This document shows positions 1 to 8,740 of a DNA stretch of 11,670 nt, in pieces. Under the pieces are notes generated by a model. That model did no database searches, was not told where the DNA came from, and was given only the letters and a program-made list of their open reading frames with translations. A program made the translations under genes and the position numbers. The stretch lies in contig JABYQS010000885.1 in the NCBI GenBank assembly GCA_022592435.1, positions 1 to 11,670 on the forward strand, read 5' to 3'. Each line of letters opens with the position of its first letter. Position 1 is the first letter of the stretch. The DNA comes from Cerioporus squamosus (lineage: Eukaryota; Basidiomycota; Agaricomycetes; Polyporales; Polyporaceae).

Positions 1-1166
1 GTCGCAGCTAAGAGGTTGAGAACGATCAGTCCATATCATGAGGTCGAATGTCAGAGACAACGGCGACCCACCTGCGAAGAATCCTGTCACAACGAAGATC
101 AGCTCAAACTTGCTGGATAGATTGCCTGGGAATAGGAGTACGTACCGAGCTCTCCAATCAGTAGAGACATCTCATCGAACACCATCGTTAGCGAGAAAAG
201 TCGTACGAGCAGTAGATGGCACGTACTGCGGCGAGAACAAGTAACCTATATTGGGGCCCGACTGAACAGGAAGTCAGCAAACGTCACCTTATGGAAGCAG
301 ATTTATACCTAGGAAGACACGCCGCGCGAAGAAGCTATATGGCGAAGGATCCCAGCTTAGCATGACAGCCGAATGAATACGGGGGTACCCTCAACATACC
401 TTTGAGCGACGATGATGATACAGCCCTGAGGTGACCAGTTCAGATATTGACATCGCACTACATAGCTCAGGCTAGACTCACAGAGCATATCAAGAGGAGC
501 TGCACGACCTCGTGAATCAGCCTCGGTCCGCGGATGCTAGTCGAGGACCCATACCTTGATCGACCTGGTGGCGAGTTCAGAGTTCAGAATAAACGCCCCA
601 CCCCCCAAGGATAGTCCCAAGCTCACCAGCTTCCGAACAACAACGCGGTCGGTTTGAAGTAGTTCGTGACGAGGTAGTAGTAGCTTGTGTGCAGGTATGA
701 GCTCGCAGGACAGAGGTCAATATAGAGTCGACGCACCAAACGTGACAAGCTAAGACCATGTGAATCGTTTCCAGGACGCTGTCAAGAGTGAGGTTAGCTC
801 TCGAAATGCTCCTTCACGGCGAGAATGACGCACATAGTGAGGCTGACCTAGAAAAGAGCTCCGTCAGTCCGCTATCACCTTACATCATGCACAAAACGAA
901 CGTACGACGCCTCTCAACCAAGCCTTGTCGTTCGGGTATAGGCGGTAGTATCGATATGACTGATGCAGCGTCATCCCATATAACCTGTATGTCGCGCATG
1001 TGAACATAAGGGTGGAATTGCGAAGATGATTCGTCGCTCACATGAGACTGAGGAAAGTTCCAAGGAGCACCGCGCCGAATGTGTTGTCCAGCGCAGGGAT
1101 CTGTAATATCAGGGGCATGGCATCATCGGGAGCAACGGAAGGGTACGAGGCAGAAAGGAGAGACAT
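1..1166 (-). CDS. DUF6534-family membrane protein, 5' part (runs off left edge)
   Basis: Exons rebuilt on the minus strand: 1166-1042, 984-906, 847-834, 778-737, 683-627, 564-555, 508-482, 425-400, 334-309, 261-227, 170-146, then about 83-72 or 83-62, and probably 7-1 continuing outside. All introns are GT...AG, 46-65 nt, and phases agree, giving about 155 codons without a stop. Family hallmarks appear in order: N-terminal helix ending LLGTFLSLM, LHQSYRYYRLYPND, ETIHMVLACH, YYYLVTNYFKPTALL followed by a W, and SFFARRVFL. These match the Agaricomycete DUF6534 pattern of a multi-helix integral membrane protein of unknown function. The start at 1166 has the context GCCACCATG and is the first in-frame ATG after an upstream TAG; an alternative ATG is at 1118. 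It is a paralog of the plus-strand gene at 3444 with the same exon layout. The last two exon borders near the edge are uncertain. Confidence 0.84.
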
Positions 1167-1200
1167 GGTGGCGAACTGCGCCTACAGGAAAGAGATGAAG

Positions 1201-1207
1201 AATATAG
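1201..1207 (-). promoter_or_regulatory. TATA-like box of the minus-strand DUF6534 gene
   Basis: On the minus strand this reads CTATATT, about 35-41 bases before the start codon at 1166. A pyrimidine-rich leader (TTCTTCATCTCTTTCCTG) follows, which is usual near fungal transcription starts. The call rests on position and composition only. Confidence 0.35.
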
Positions 1208-2072
1208 AAGGAGTAGAATTGGGATGAGGAGGCGGTCGACTTCCCTACAGTCGTTTCTGGCACCAGCGATCCCTCCGACTTCAAGTAGTTTAGCCCGACA
1301 AGGCCGTCCGAGAGTCTTCTGATGCGCCGGAGTGGTTGAGGGCGCAATCGTGAGGCGATTCGGACGAACGGTTCCTGGGTGATCTCTTCGCAGTATAGTA
1401 CTCTTCTTGGCAAATGCACGATCCTTGTCGGACTTCTGCTACTACAGGTTACCGAACTTGAGCGGATGAGTAGAGAACTATCCCTGTCAGAGCAGTCAGG
1501 AACATGGCCGCCGCGGTGGCGGATGGTCAGAGGCGCGAACGGAGGCCGAACACGAGCGCGGCGCCGGAGAAGCCTCGCCCACTGGCTCCCAACCTGGTTC
1601 TTCCCTCCAGCATATCGGCAGTGTTTCTCCACGGGCGCGTTTAGGGATGAGTAGCACAGGTTGAGCGGGGTTCGTGTCAGAACATGACATCGGGAATGGG
1701 GAGTGTTGGCCGAGTACATAGTACTAGTGAGATTTCGCGGCTGCAAAGAGCCACATGTGCGAAGGCTGGTTGTAAACCGTGACACGTCTTCAGAAAACCC
1801 AACCCGCCGGGAGAGATCGATCAGCATACATCGGACGACTGTACACAGCTATGCCTGGCGTCGTTCGTCGCTGTCTACTACATAGGAACCCTCGTGGATA
1901 CTAGTAGATGGGAGCTCTTTGCGTGGAATTGTGCCGACTCCGTCACCAGTGACGTTCTCGCCTCCGTAAGGAACTCCATAGAGTATGTACTGACATTCCG
2001 ACAAGACGTCTCAAGCAGGTTCCTGCAGAAGGGTCTGGTACCGTCCACAGCTGCGAGGCACATGGAGGCCCC
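1208..2072. other. Intergenic stretch between divergent paralogs, no gene seen
   Basis: Nothing here could be assembled into a spliced gene on either strand, and good donor sites (GTGAGT, GTAAGT, GTATGT) are scarce compared with the flanking genes. A minus-strand frame of 234 codons spans 1827-1123, but it is rich in Arg and Ser, overlaps the promoter and first exon of the DUF6534 gene in another frame, and matches no family I know. I read it as a chance opening. Confidence 0.5.
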
Positions 2073-2120
2073 AATCAACCCGGGGATGTTTTACAAGCGC
2101 AAAACATCCCCCGGTTGATT
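2073..2120. repeat. Near-perfect 20-bp inverted repeat (hairpin)
   Basis: The left arm at 2073-2092 (AATCAACCCGGGGATGTTTT) and the right arm at 2101-2120 pair at 19 of 20 positions around an 8-base loop, ACAAGCGC. It lies in the spacer between the two divergent DUF6534 genes. It could be a foldback-element footprint, a transcribed hairpin or a protein-binding palindrome. No T-run follows and no CTRR end lies close by, so neither a terminator nor a Helitron end is supported. Confidence 0.75.
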
Positions 2121-3393
2121 CGAGGTCTGCAGGCATGCTGAAGGTGACTTGATAGCGATTGCTCAAAGTAGTCTGGAATCCAAGGATGATTCAGTCGCAG
2201 GTCAGAGTCGTGACGCACAGTGAACACTAATCGTGGCTGTCGTCTGGATAATCTGAAGTGAATTCCAGCGTTGAGGTGTGGCGGCTCGGATGCCAGTGAG
2301 TGTTGATACTTGCGACGAGTGTCGGTTAGGGTGGGCCTCAGAGCGATCCAAAAGAGCTCCATGAATAGAAACAGCTCATTTATACGCGGCGACGGAGCAG
2401 GCGCAGGGGGCAATCGATTATCGGGAGGAGGGGGAGAGAGGCAAGCCACTGTTCCACGGGGTCCCAGCCAACTTGAACGGCAAGGCCCCCGGTCACTTTG
2501 AGGCACACGGTTCGAGTCCCCGAACACCCGTCTGCCCCTTGCTTTCTCCTGAACGCATATCACTTCACGCTCCTTGAAAGCAACGTAGAAGAAGACGACA
2601 CATGTCGTATGTACCTTGTGGATCAGTACTCAGTTGCTGGACTATTACTCGATGGTTTGCTTGGCGCCGCCCGCTGTGACGTCTCGAAATCTCATTCCAA
2701 GCCCGACATGCACTGGCAGAGCAGCGGCTGCACAGTCTGCGGTGAATTTTCATGACTGTAAGCATCATCCCTAATGTTGCGTCCGTCTAGATTGAACTAT
2801 CTGCTGCAATTGCTTACGGAAACGCCGACAGGGATCGGCGGAACACTCAGCACACCACGACAGTCGTCTCACGTCCACCCACAAGCTCGAGCTTCTCGAA
2901 TTCCATACACAGCTCTCCAGCGGGGCGATGAGACCTCCCAGCTCTCTTCCATTCCGTAGTGGAAGCAGTAATACCGGCACGACGCCGCTCACTTCTTGCA
3001 GCGCCGCTGATCGTACTGCTGTCGTCTCGCGCGCTGGGACGCCACCCGATCGAACCGGTTGAAGGAGTGCCGCCGCACATAACCTCTACCTGGTTTCTCG
3101 AGCGCGCAGGTTCTCTAAAAGGGGATTCTAGGTAGGATCGCTCTGCGAATTTGTCGATTGTCTGACCTGGTCCTGCTGGCAGTGTTATTCGTTGCCATCC
3201 GACAAGTCCTCCCTGTGATTTAACGCGGGCAACGAACCCCCTTTCCATGAAGGAGGACTTGGCAGAGGGAGTGATGACGGTACCTCGGTACATATCGCCT
3301 TCCTTGATGCAGCGCTGTACATATAGTGCCCCATGTGGACCCTGACCTCGGTGTTGCCGCCAGGTAGCAACGCACGAGCGACCCATGGCTAGA
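2121..3393. other. Spacer upstream of the plus-strand DUF6534 gene
   Basis: No spliced gene could be built. A minus-strand frame of 197 codons (3440-2847) ends just before the start codon at 3444 and would cover the promoter; it has no recognisable motif. A plus-strand frame at 2498-2755 (85 codons) also matches nothing I know. A tRNA-like GGTTCGAGTCC at 2509-2519 was tested and rejected because no cloverleaf forms. Confidence 0.45.
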
Positions 3394-3399
3394 TATATA
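3394..3399 (+). promoter_or_regulatory. TATA box of the plus-strand DUF6534 gene
   Basis: TATATA within AGATATATAG, 45-50 bases upstream of the start codon at 3444. The spacing resembles that of the TATA-like box of the divergent paralog at 1201-1207. Confidence 0.4.
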
Positions 3400-3443
3400 G
3401 CAGACTGCGGACGCTCACCTTCCGACAGATTGAAGATCACAAG

Positions 3444-5537
3444 ATGAGCACGTCCACAGAACCCGAGTCCTCGTTGGTCCCACTCCTCCTATCAGCTCTC
3501 GACAGGACGTACGGCGCCTTACTCATCGGCATCTTCTTCGCTCTCATGTGAGAACAGATTTCACCTCGCTACGTCGTGCTCAGTACAATGACCCGACAGG
3601 CTTCATGGCTTCTCGCTGCATCAGGGTTATTACTATCTGCGTACCTACGTCCGCGACCATGCCATCTCTAAGAAGTGCTACGTGAGTCCGCGTCCCAAAT
3701 TGTCATCGAAGCTTTCTGACGCACGCTCAAGGTCATCCTCATTTTGTACGAACCTCGTTTTATCCGCGCGGCTCGTGTTTTGACTTTCACAAACCCAGGC
3801 TGGTCGATACCTTCCACTCCGCCGATCTCATGTCCATTTGGTGACTTGTGGCGTCGTTTGTGGGATTCGCCAGGCCCACTGATGTCTTTAACACAAGCTA
3901 TGAAGGGTTGGTCTCGGACTTCTTCACACCGCAGAAGCTATTTGAGTCGACCTGGTACGTCTAGTATGCGACTTCATCCTCATTTCCACCTGTGGCCAAC
4001 TCCCGCCATGTATAGGTCTTACAGCGTGAGTTATCTCCTCGGCCATTTGAGTCGAAGGCTGAAACAAGCCGGAATAGCTCCCACCGGGCGTCGCGGTTCC
4101 CCTACGAGTAGAGGATCAATGCACTGACACTACTCACCGTAGGGACTAGAAATCGTGCTTTGTCAGGGGTACGTCTGACCCACCATGGGACCATAACCCG
4201 ACGAGACTGACTCACAGCTAGCTTCTTCGCATATCGTGTCTACAAGAGTACGCGGCTTTCGCTTCGTGATACTGGAAAATTGAGGCTGATTCCGAGGGCG
4301 CTGACTCAGTTCACCATCGGTATGGATATGCGATTGCGGCGGTCGTGAGTAGAGATCGTTTGTGATAGTGCCGCCTGCTGCTCATAACCATGTCAGATCC
4401 TCCCGAATCTCCTTGCCGTACTAGGTGAATCTTCTCTCCCCGATCTCCGATGGATATGCTCACAGATCTCTTTAATGCAGGATTCTCCGTGGCCGCTGCG
4501 GTGAAAGCGTAAGGCATCACGCGTGGCTTGAGCATCTGTTGACATCCCTCCTTCCGGCCTCTAGATTCCAGACATCGAGCTGGCTTCCATTTCTCAAGGA
4601 CACAGTGAGAATCTCGAGCACGCCGATTCCGACAACTCACCGATAGAGCAACTCTATTGCAGTGGTTGATATCCGCAGCGCTCTGCGTCGCACTTGGTCT
4701 CGACACGGTCCTCACTATCATTCTCATTGTGGCCTTGCGGCGCCGGCGGACTGCGTTCCATAGGTAAGCCGCCACCTGCGCGCGCTCTGAATTGCTCGAA
4801 GAACGCCTGCTAACTGTCTCTCCCGCCCGATAGCACGAACTCGAAGCTGGATGCTCTCATCGCTTATGCTATATGTACCGGTACGCGGGTTCTATCGGGT
4901 TTCATGGCGGTTGCTAACTCGGACTCGAGACAGGGCTGTTGACGGAGTGAGTCAGCACTCAACGCATCGTGAGCTAGAGCGTGCAACCGACAGCGTCTTC
5001 AACATCCTCGCATTCGCGTTCGTGAGTCCATCCCTCTTGTCTGCCTCGGATCGTCCGTTCATCTCCACACGAAGTCCAAGTCGTCACCGGACGACATGCG
5101 TTACTCCGCACTCGTACTGATGGTAGTGAAAGGTACGCTAAGAACACAAGCGCAACCTTCAGCATCGAGATACTGAGACTGACCGATGATCTTAGTGTAC
5201 AACAATTCGGTCCTAGCTGCGTGAGCGAGACCTCTTCTCACTTGCCGTATTCCCCGTCTAAACGCTGACAATTCCATTCTCGCACAACATTGACACTGTG
5301 TATGTAACCAGACTGAACCTCCGCAACCCGGCGGACCCGAACGCAGAATACTCGAGTTCCATTTCCCAGAGAAGCTGCACGGGAACTCGAACACTCTGGT
5401 CGCTCTCGAGCTTTCCACGCTACCGAAGACCACCATCAGTCCGCCTGCTCCGGTCAGCATTCCTTGTTCTTCGGCAGTGCAAGGGAATATTGACTCTCCG
5501 GCGCCCAGGTTGCTCCCCGGTCGTATGCTCACAGTAA
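3444..5537 (+). CDS. DUF6534-family multi-pass membrane protein, about 20 exons
   Basis: Exons: 3444-3547, 3600-3681, 3732-3745, 3799-3840, 3898-3954, 4016-4025, 4078-4107 (tentative), 4143-4168, 4222-4247, 4310-4344, 4397-4424, 4481-4508, 4565-4604, 4663-4763, 4834-4880, 4934-4946, 4994-5021, 5081-5132, 5196-5220, 5312-5537. Apart from one tentative 35-nt intron, introns are 47-91 nt, GT...AG, several with CTGAC or CTAAC branch sites, and phases agree throughout. The product is about 338 residues. Hallmarks in order: LLIGIFFALM, LHQGYYYLRTYVRD, DTFHSADLM, LVSDFF...STW, GFFAYRVYK, GFSVAAAVKAF, a hydrophobic helix ending in ALRRRRTAFH, AYAICTGLLTDVFN, and VYNNSVLAALNLRN. This order is that of DUF6534 proteins of Agaricomycetes, predicted integral membrane proteins with no known function. 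The start context AAGATGA is good. Only the tentative exon and the reading frame of the hydrophilic tail are in doubt. Confidence 0.87.
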
Positions 5538-5548
5538 CCGGTCTGTGA

Positions 5549-6089
5549 TCGATATCAAGGGCCTACAAGCTGAATAAGGCCCCCTCTGGTTGGGCTGGAA
5601 GTTGGGATGTGCGTTCTGCCTGGAGCTGATGCTCACTCTGAGCCAGCTGCACCAGGCGTAGGTACATCTTGACCTGCCTGTACTAGGGTGTACAGCCCAC
5701 GATACCGCAACCCGACGGCTGCTAGCAAAGTACAATTTCGTGCCTCATGAATTCTACTGAAGATCGCCTATGCCAGAGGGCGGCTGTGCAGACTCGAGCT
5801 GGGCCATTGATGGACATCGATCTCTACAGGACCCAGAAACATAGAAGACACGAAGCGCAGCGCGGTCTCGGGAGTCTGTATGCATGGTGCACAATAAGCC
5901 TGAGAGGTCGAGGCGATCGGGCGGAGCTCCGACCGAAATCGAGCCAAACCGAGGAAAGACGGTAAATGTCAGTCGTGACCTCGAGTGCAGAGTTACGAGG
6001 CTGACGCGCAGATGAGCGTTAGCAGAGCGCCCGGACCCACGTGGCGGTCTGGACCCGCCCGGCCCCGTCGTTCACACCGAGAACAATGA
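5549..6089. other. Spacer after the DUF6534 gene, no gene seen
   Basis: Only short frames without family features occur (for example 5747-5965 plus and 5735-5529 minus). An AATAAG at 5573-5578 lies about 25 bases after the later of the two possible stop codons of the preceding gene and could act as a poly(A) signal. I see nothing else. Confidence 0.4.
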
Positions 6090-6198
6090 CTCATGTTGCC
6101 CTCGATAACATCTGGGCAACATTAGGATGAAAGACTAAATGTTGTTAGGGGGGCGCAACCGGCCACATTGGGTAAATGTGCTGAGAATATATATGATA
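6090..6198 (+). repeat. Left terminal inverted repeat of the MITE-like element
   Basis: It begins CTCATGTT and contains a nested perfect 9-bp palindrome, ATGTTGCCC (6093-6101) with GGGCAACAT (6114-6122). The block best conserved with the right arm is 6117-6138. Confidence 0.6.
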
Positions 6199-6540
6199 GT
6201 GTCCCGGGATAGGCTAAATATCGCTGAGAATAACGTGCAGACAATGTTTTCCCTGGTGCATCGATGGTGACCAGCGCAAAACACGCTGACAATGTGCATA
6301 TTGTTGCCCGGGTGTAGGGTAAGAAGACACCAGGGCAGCATCTGGCGACCAGATTGACTGCTGGCTGGTACGACATCGGAACCACCTTCCTTATGCTCAT
6401 CTAATGTTTGACAGCCGCAACAAGCAGACGTCTTCTTAGATTCTATCCTGATGTCCTCCACTGACAGCATACTGATACCATATATAATGTTTCTCACATG
6501 TTGCCCATACCACAATGCGAACCTCATGGTGGCGGATATT

Positions 6541-6645
6541 TATCATATTATCCTCAGGTTGCCCACGGAAACTACCTGCCGACAGTTAGTCTTTTATCGT
6601 AATGTTGCACTGATATCTTTTCGCGGGACATGTTGATAACATGAG
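6541..6645 (-). repeat. Right terminal inverted repeat of the MITE-like element
   Basis: Read on the minus strand it starts CTCATGTT, then carries an insertion or replacement relative to the left arm, then the conserved block 6607-6586 and the ATATGATA block near 6541. Confidence 0.6.
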
Positions 6646-6653
6646 GTGTGTGA

Positions 6654-6696
6654 CATGGCGATTCGCGTGAGCGAATCCTGGACAATTCACGCCATG
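6654..6696. repeat. Nested short hairpins beside the transposon end
   Basis: GATTCGC (6660-6666) pairs with GCGAATC (6671-6677) around GTGA, and CATGGCG (6654-6660) pairs with CGCCATG (6690-6696). These lie 9 bases outside the right end of the MITE-like element. The arms are short, so chance cannot be excluded. Confidence 0.4.
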
Positions 6697-7827
6697 AAAC
6701 TGATTGACAATCGTGCATTCAGGAGTTAGTACGCAGGACTAGTACGAAGTCCTCGCACTTGCGCAGTCGCGCGATCTAAACTGAGCTCACAGGCGAATTC
6801 GTTCGTGGATAAGAAACACTCCGATCAAAGAGGTGCAGCTGCGTCGCAATAGGTGCTGTGTGCCAGCCGAGGAGAGGTGAAGCGAAGGAAAATTGTGCCT
6901 ATGCGAACACATGAGTAAGGGTGAGCCAGCATGAGGCGACGGTCAAGACGACTCGCCTTGCATGACAGTTGAGAAAACTCGTTCCTCGCCGCCAGCCATG
7001 CAAGGACACGCAGCGCAGGTCCCGCACCACGTAGCCAGTCGAATACATGTCGTGAGCACGCAAATCCATCTTTTCCCCCAACTTGCTATGCACTCCTACC
7101 CCACTAAGAACCAGGAGACGACATGTACCTGGCAGAGAGAGAAGCAGCGGCCCTGCGACCGCTTAAGACCGGCGTCACCGCCGAGCAGCCGCGTTTCACC
7201 ACCGAAGGCCGGAGTCAGGGACTCCCGTATGGTGTTGCGGAAGTGGCTTTCATTGATAGGGTGTACGAATGCGCCTGTACGGTCCGATGGCATGTGAATT
7301 TGGTACCAACTGGCCTCCAGAAGACCGTCCGCTTACCCGCCGTCAGCACTAGTCCTTGGCTAGCAAGTCCTTCGCGATCGGCGCACCGAAGCAGGTTCCT
7401 AAGCCATAGGTGATCGCCGAGTGGCGGTGGGGGAAGGGCGTTGCGGGAGGGACGGGCAGCGAAGAGCGAAGTTGCAGGAAGGAGCTGGTCGAGGACCGAC
7501 CAATTGCAGGCCAGAAGAGCAGATGCAGGCGAGGACTCGAGAGGCAAGTTCAGACACAAGGTAGACGCAAGAGAGCAGCGAAGACGGCGAGCGCAGGCGA
7601 GCGCCAGGAAAGGCACTGCTCACGGATGTGTGGCGCCGGTGGTGGGATCAGGACAGGGCTGCTGCTGTGGGCTCGCGGCTGCAGCCGGAGTCGCGGTCGG
7701 CGTGCGATCGAGAAGAGCAGCTGGGTAGAGGCAGCTCTGACCGTCACCGTAATGCCCTTGGCCGGAGAAGCGTTTGGGCAAGAGACGCGCAGGAAGCCCT
7801 CTCTCTTGAGAATCGAACCCGTCATGT
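6697..7827. other. No supportable gene; dense overlapping GC-rich frames
   Basis: Overlapping frames of 60 to 190 codons occur on both strands, mostly because the stretch 7410-7800 is GC-rich and purine-biased on the plus strand. None has a recognisable motif and I could not join them through splice sites into one protein. Part may be the 3' untranslated region or a downstream exon of the minus-strand model that stops at 7828. Confidence 0.4.
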
Positions 7828-8586
7828 CTATGCCGCATGGCAGCACAAAGAGTACCCCACGATCTGACCATGCCTGTTGCATCGAGAGACAGGACGTTGA
7901 GGAGTCTTCTGGGGATACAGAGCAGGAGGGGTGCGCACTTGAATGGGGGAAGAGAGGTCTCGTCCTGTGTATGTAGCCTCGAGAGTATATTTGTTTCCCT
8001 CGCGTGTCTGGAGTGCTGTATGTTTCCGCCCTCACCTGGCCCTGACGCCTCGTCCACCGAGACTCGCCCACCGAAGTTTCTGGCCCGAATCTGTGGACGG
8101 ACAGCCCGCTTTGCGCGCCGAATGTCTCCTTCAACAACGCGATGGTTAGTCTATGCGACCACGGACGACACAGATTCATATTCTCACCGAAACGTCTCGC
8201 GCCGCGCTTCGTCCGCCAGTCTAGAACGCGCCGACGCCACATTTGCGATGGAGAGGATAGAAGGCCAGTGCCTGGCCGTCGAGTCGTCGACGGGCAGTGG
8301 CTGACTTCGACGCAGTTCACGGCAGGCTGCCCGAACAACGAAGGTTAGTACGAGTTCAGCGTGCGCCGAGAGACAAGCACAACTAATCCGTCAGAATGTC
8401 CCTGGACTCACGTGATCGAGATGTGTGCATCGAAGCGGCTGGTATAGCCGGACGATCTGCGCGGCAACTTCGTCTTGAGCAGCTTCACAGAAGGCCTGGG
8501 ACTGCACCTGCAGTTCCTAGGTCGCACACCGGATTGTCTGCCCGCTGTGCTGTGCGCGACACGTCGACCTGAGAAGTAGGGGCCAT
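7828..8586 (-). CDS. Candidate spliced gene, function not recognised
   Basis: Proposed minus-strand exons: 8586-8569, 8516-8412, 8326-8188, 8128-8036, 7964-7828, which give 164 codons with no stop until TAG. Introns of 52, 85, 59 and 71 nt are GT...AG; three have strong donors (GTGAGT, GTGAGA, GTGAGG), two have CTAAC branch sites, and the first donor (GTCGAC) is weak. The start ATG at 8586 has a good context (GCTATGGCC). The second exon, with CEAAQDEVAAQIVRLYQPLR, looks the most protein-like; later exons are rich in Arg, Ser and Pro. In the third exon another frame (with STARHWPSILSIANVA) looks more natural, so this may be a decayed gene or a spliced non-coding transcript. Confidence 0.33.
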
Positions 8587-8635
8587 AGCCAGCGTCGTAC
8601 AACAGCGCCGCAATATTGAAGAGATATACACACTA

Positions 8636-8740
8636 AGCTGCGGCGAAGGGGAGACCGAGGATCTGGCCGACACTCGTAAATAGCGTATACGAGCTCGAGC
8701 TCTCCTTCTCCGGGTTCTCGACGTTGCCGACGAGCTTCTT
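8636..8740 (-). repeat. Diverged duplicate segment, copy A
   Basis: It is similar to 9250-9353, most strongly over 8636-8675. On the minus strand both copies encode related peptides in one frame: KKLVGNVENPEKE and SVGQILGLPFAAA here, against TKLLGDVEDPGAE and an ILSLPFAGA segment there. The frame in copy A stays open upstream to about 8860 but meets a TAG just after LPFAAA. Protein-level similarity points to paralogous coding remnants. I do not recognise the family. Confidence 0.5.

Larger units (their letters stand above)
6090..6645. mobile_element. Non-autonomous TIR DNA transposon (MITE-like)
   Basis: A 556-bp island, visibly richer in A and T than its surroundings, is bounded by inverted copies of CTCATGTT (6090-6097) and AACATGAG (6638-6645). 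Inside these, 6117-6138 and 6586-6607 are inverted copies matching at 20 of 22 positions, sharing CAACATTA and AAAGACTAA. Similarity continues with gaps to an inverted GAGnATA...ATATGATA block at 6183-6198 and 6541-6555, so each arm spans about 105 bases. No transposase fits in the remaining 340 bases, and the minus-strand frames inside match nothing I know. No target-site duplication is obvious, so exact ends and superfamily are open. Confidence 0.62.

Noticed and set aside
1123..1827. Minus-strand open frame of 234 codons
   Set aside because: It overlaps the promoter and first exon of the DUF6534 gene in another frame, is Arg/Ser-rich and has no recognisable motif.
2073..2120. Helitron 3' end
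   Set aside because: The hairpin is not followed by CTRR within the expected distance on either strand.
2460..2540. tRNA-like B box (GGTTCGAGTCC at 2509-2519)
   Set aside because: The T stem pairs at only 3 of 5 positions and no A box, anticodon arm or acceptor stem can be found at the right distances.
2847..3440. Minus-strand open frame of 197 codons
   Set aside because: It covers the TATA box and leader of the plus-strand DUF6534 gene, with no family features or splice context.
3744..4127. Plus-strand open frame of 127 codons inside the DUF6534 gene
   Set aside because: It reads through introns with splice signals; the hallmark motifs appear only in the spliced frame.
4301..4345. Apparent frameshift in the DUF6534 gene after LTQF
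   Set aside because: It disappears once 4248-4309 is treated as a 62-nt intron; the exon 4310-4344 then joins in phase and matches the paralog's 35-nt exon.
4311..4775. Minus-strand open frame of 154 codons
   Set aside because: It is antisense to well-supported exons of the DUF6534 gene and has no features of its own.
5101..5532. Minus-strand open frame of 143 codons
   Set aside because: It is antisense to the last exons of the DUF6534 gene.
7800..7830. Minus-strand GGTTCGATTCT resembling a tRNA B box
   Set aside because: The flanking bases do not pair into a T stem and no other tRNA arms are present.
7410..7976. Plus-strand open frame of 188 codons
   Set aside because: Its length is explained by GC-rich, stop-poor sequence; it is Arg/Gly/Glu-rich without motifs and overlaps the minus-strand model.
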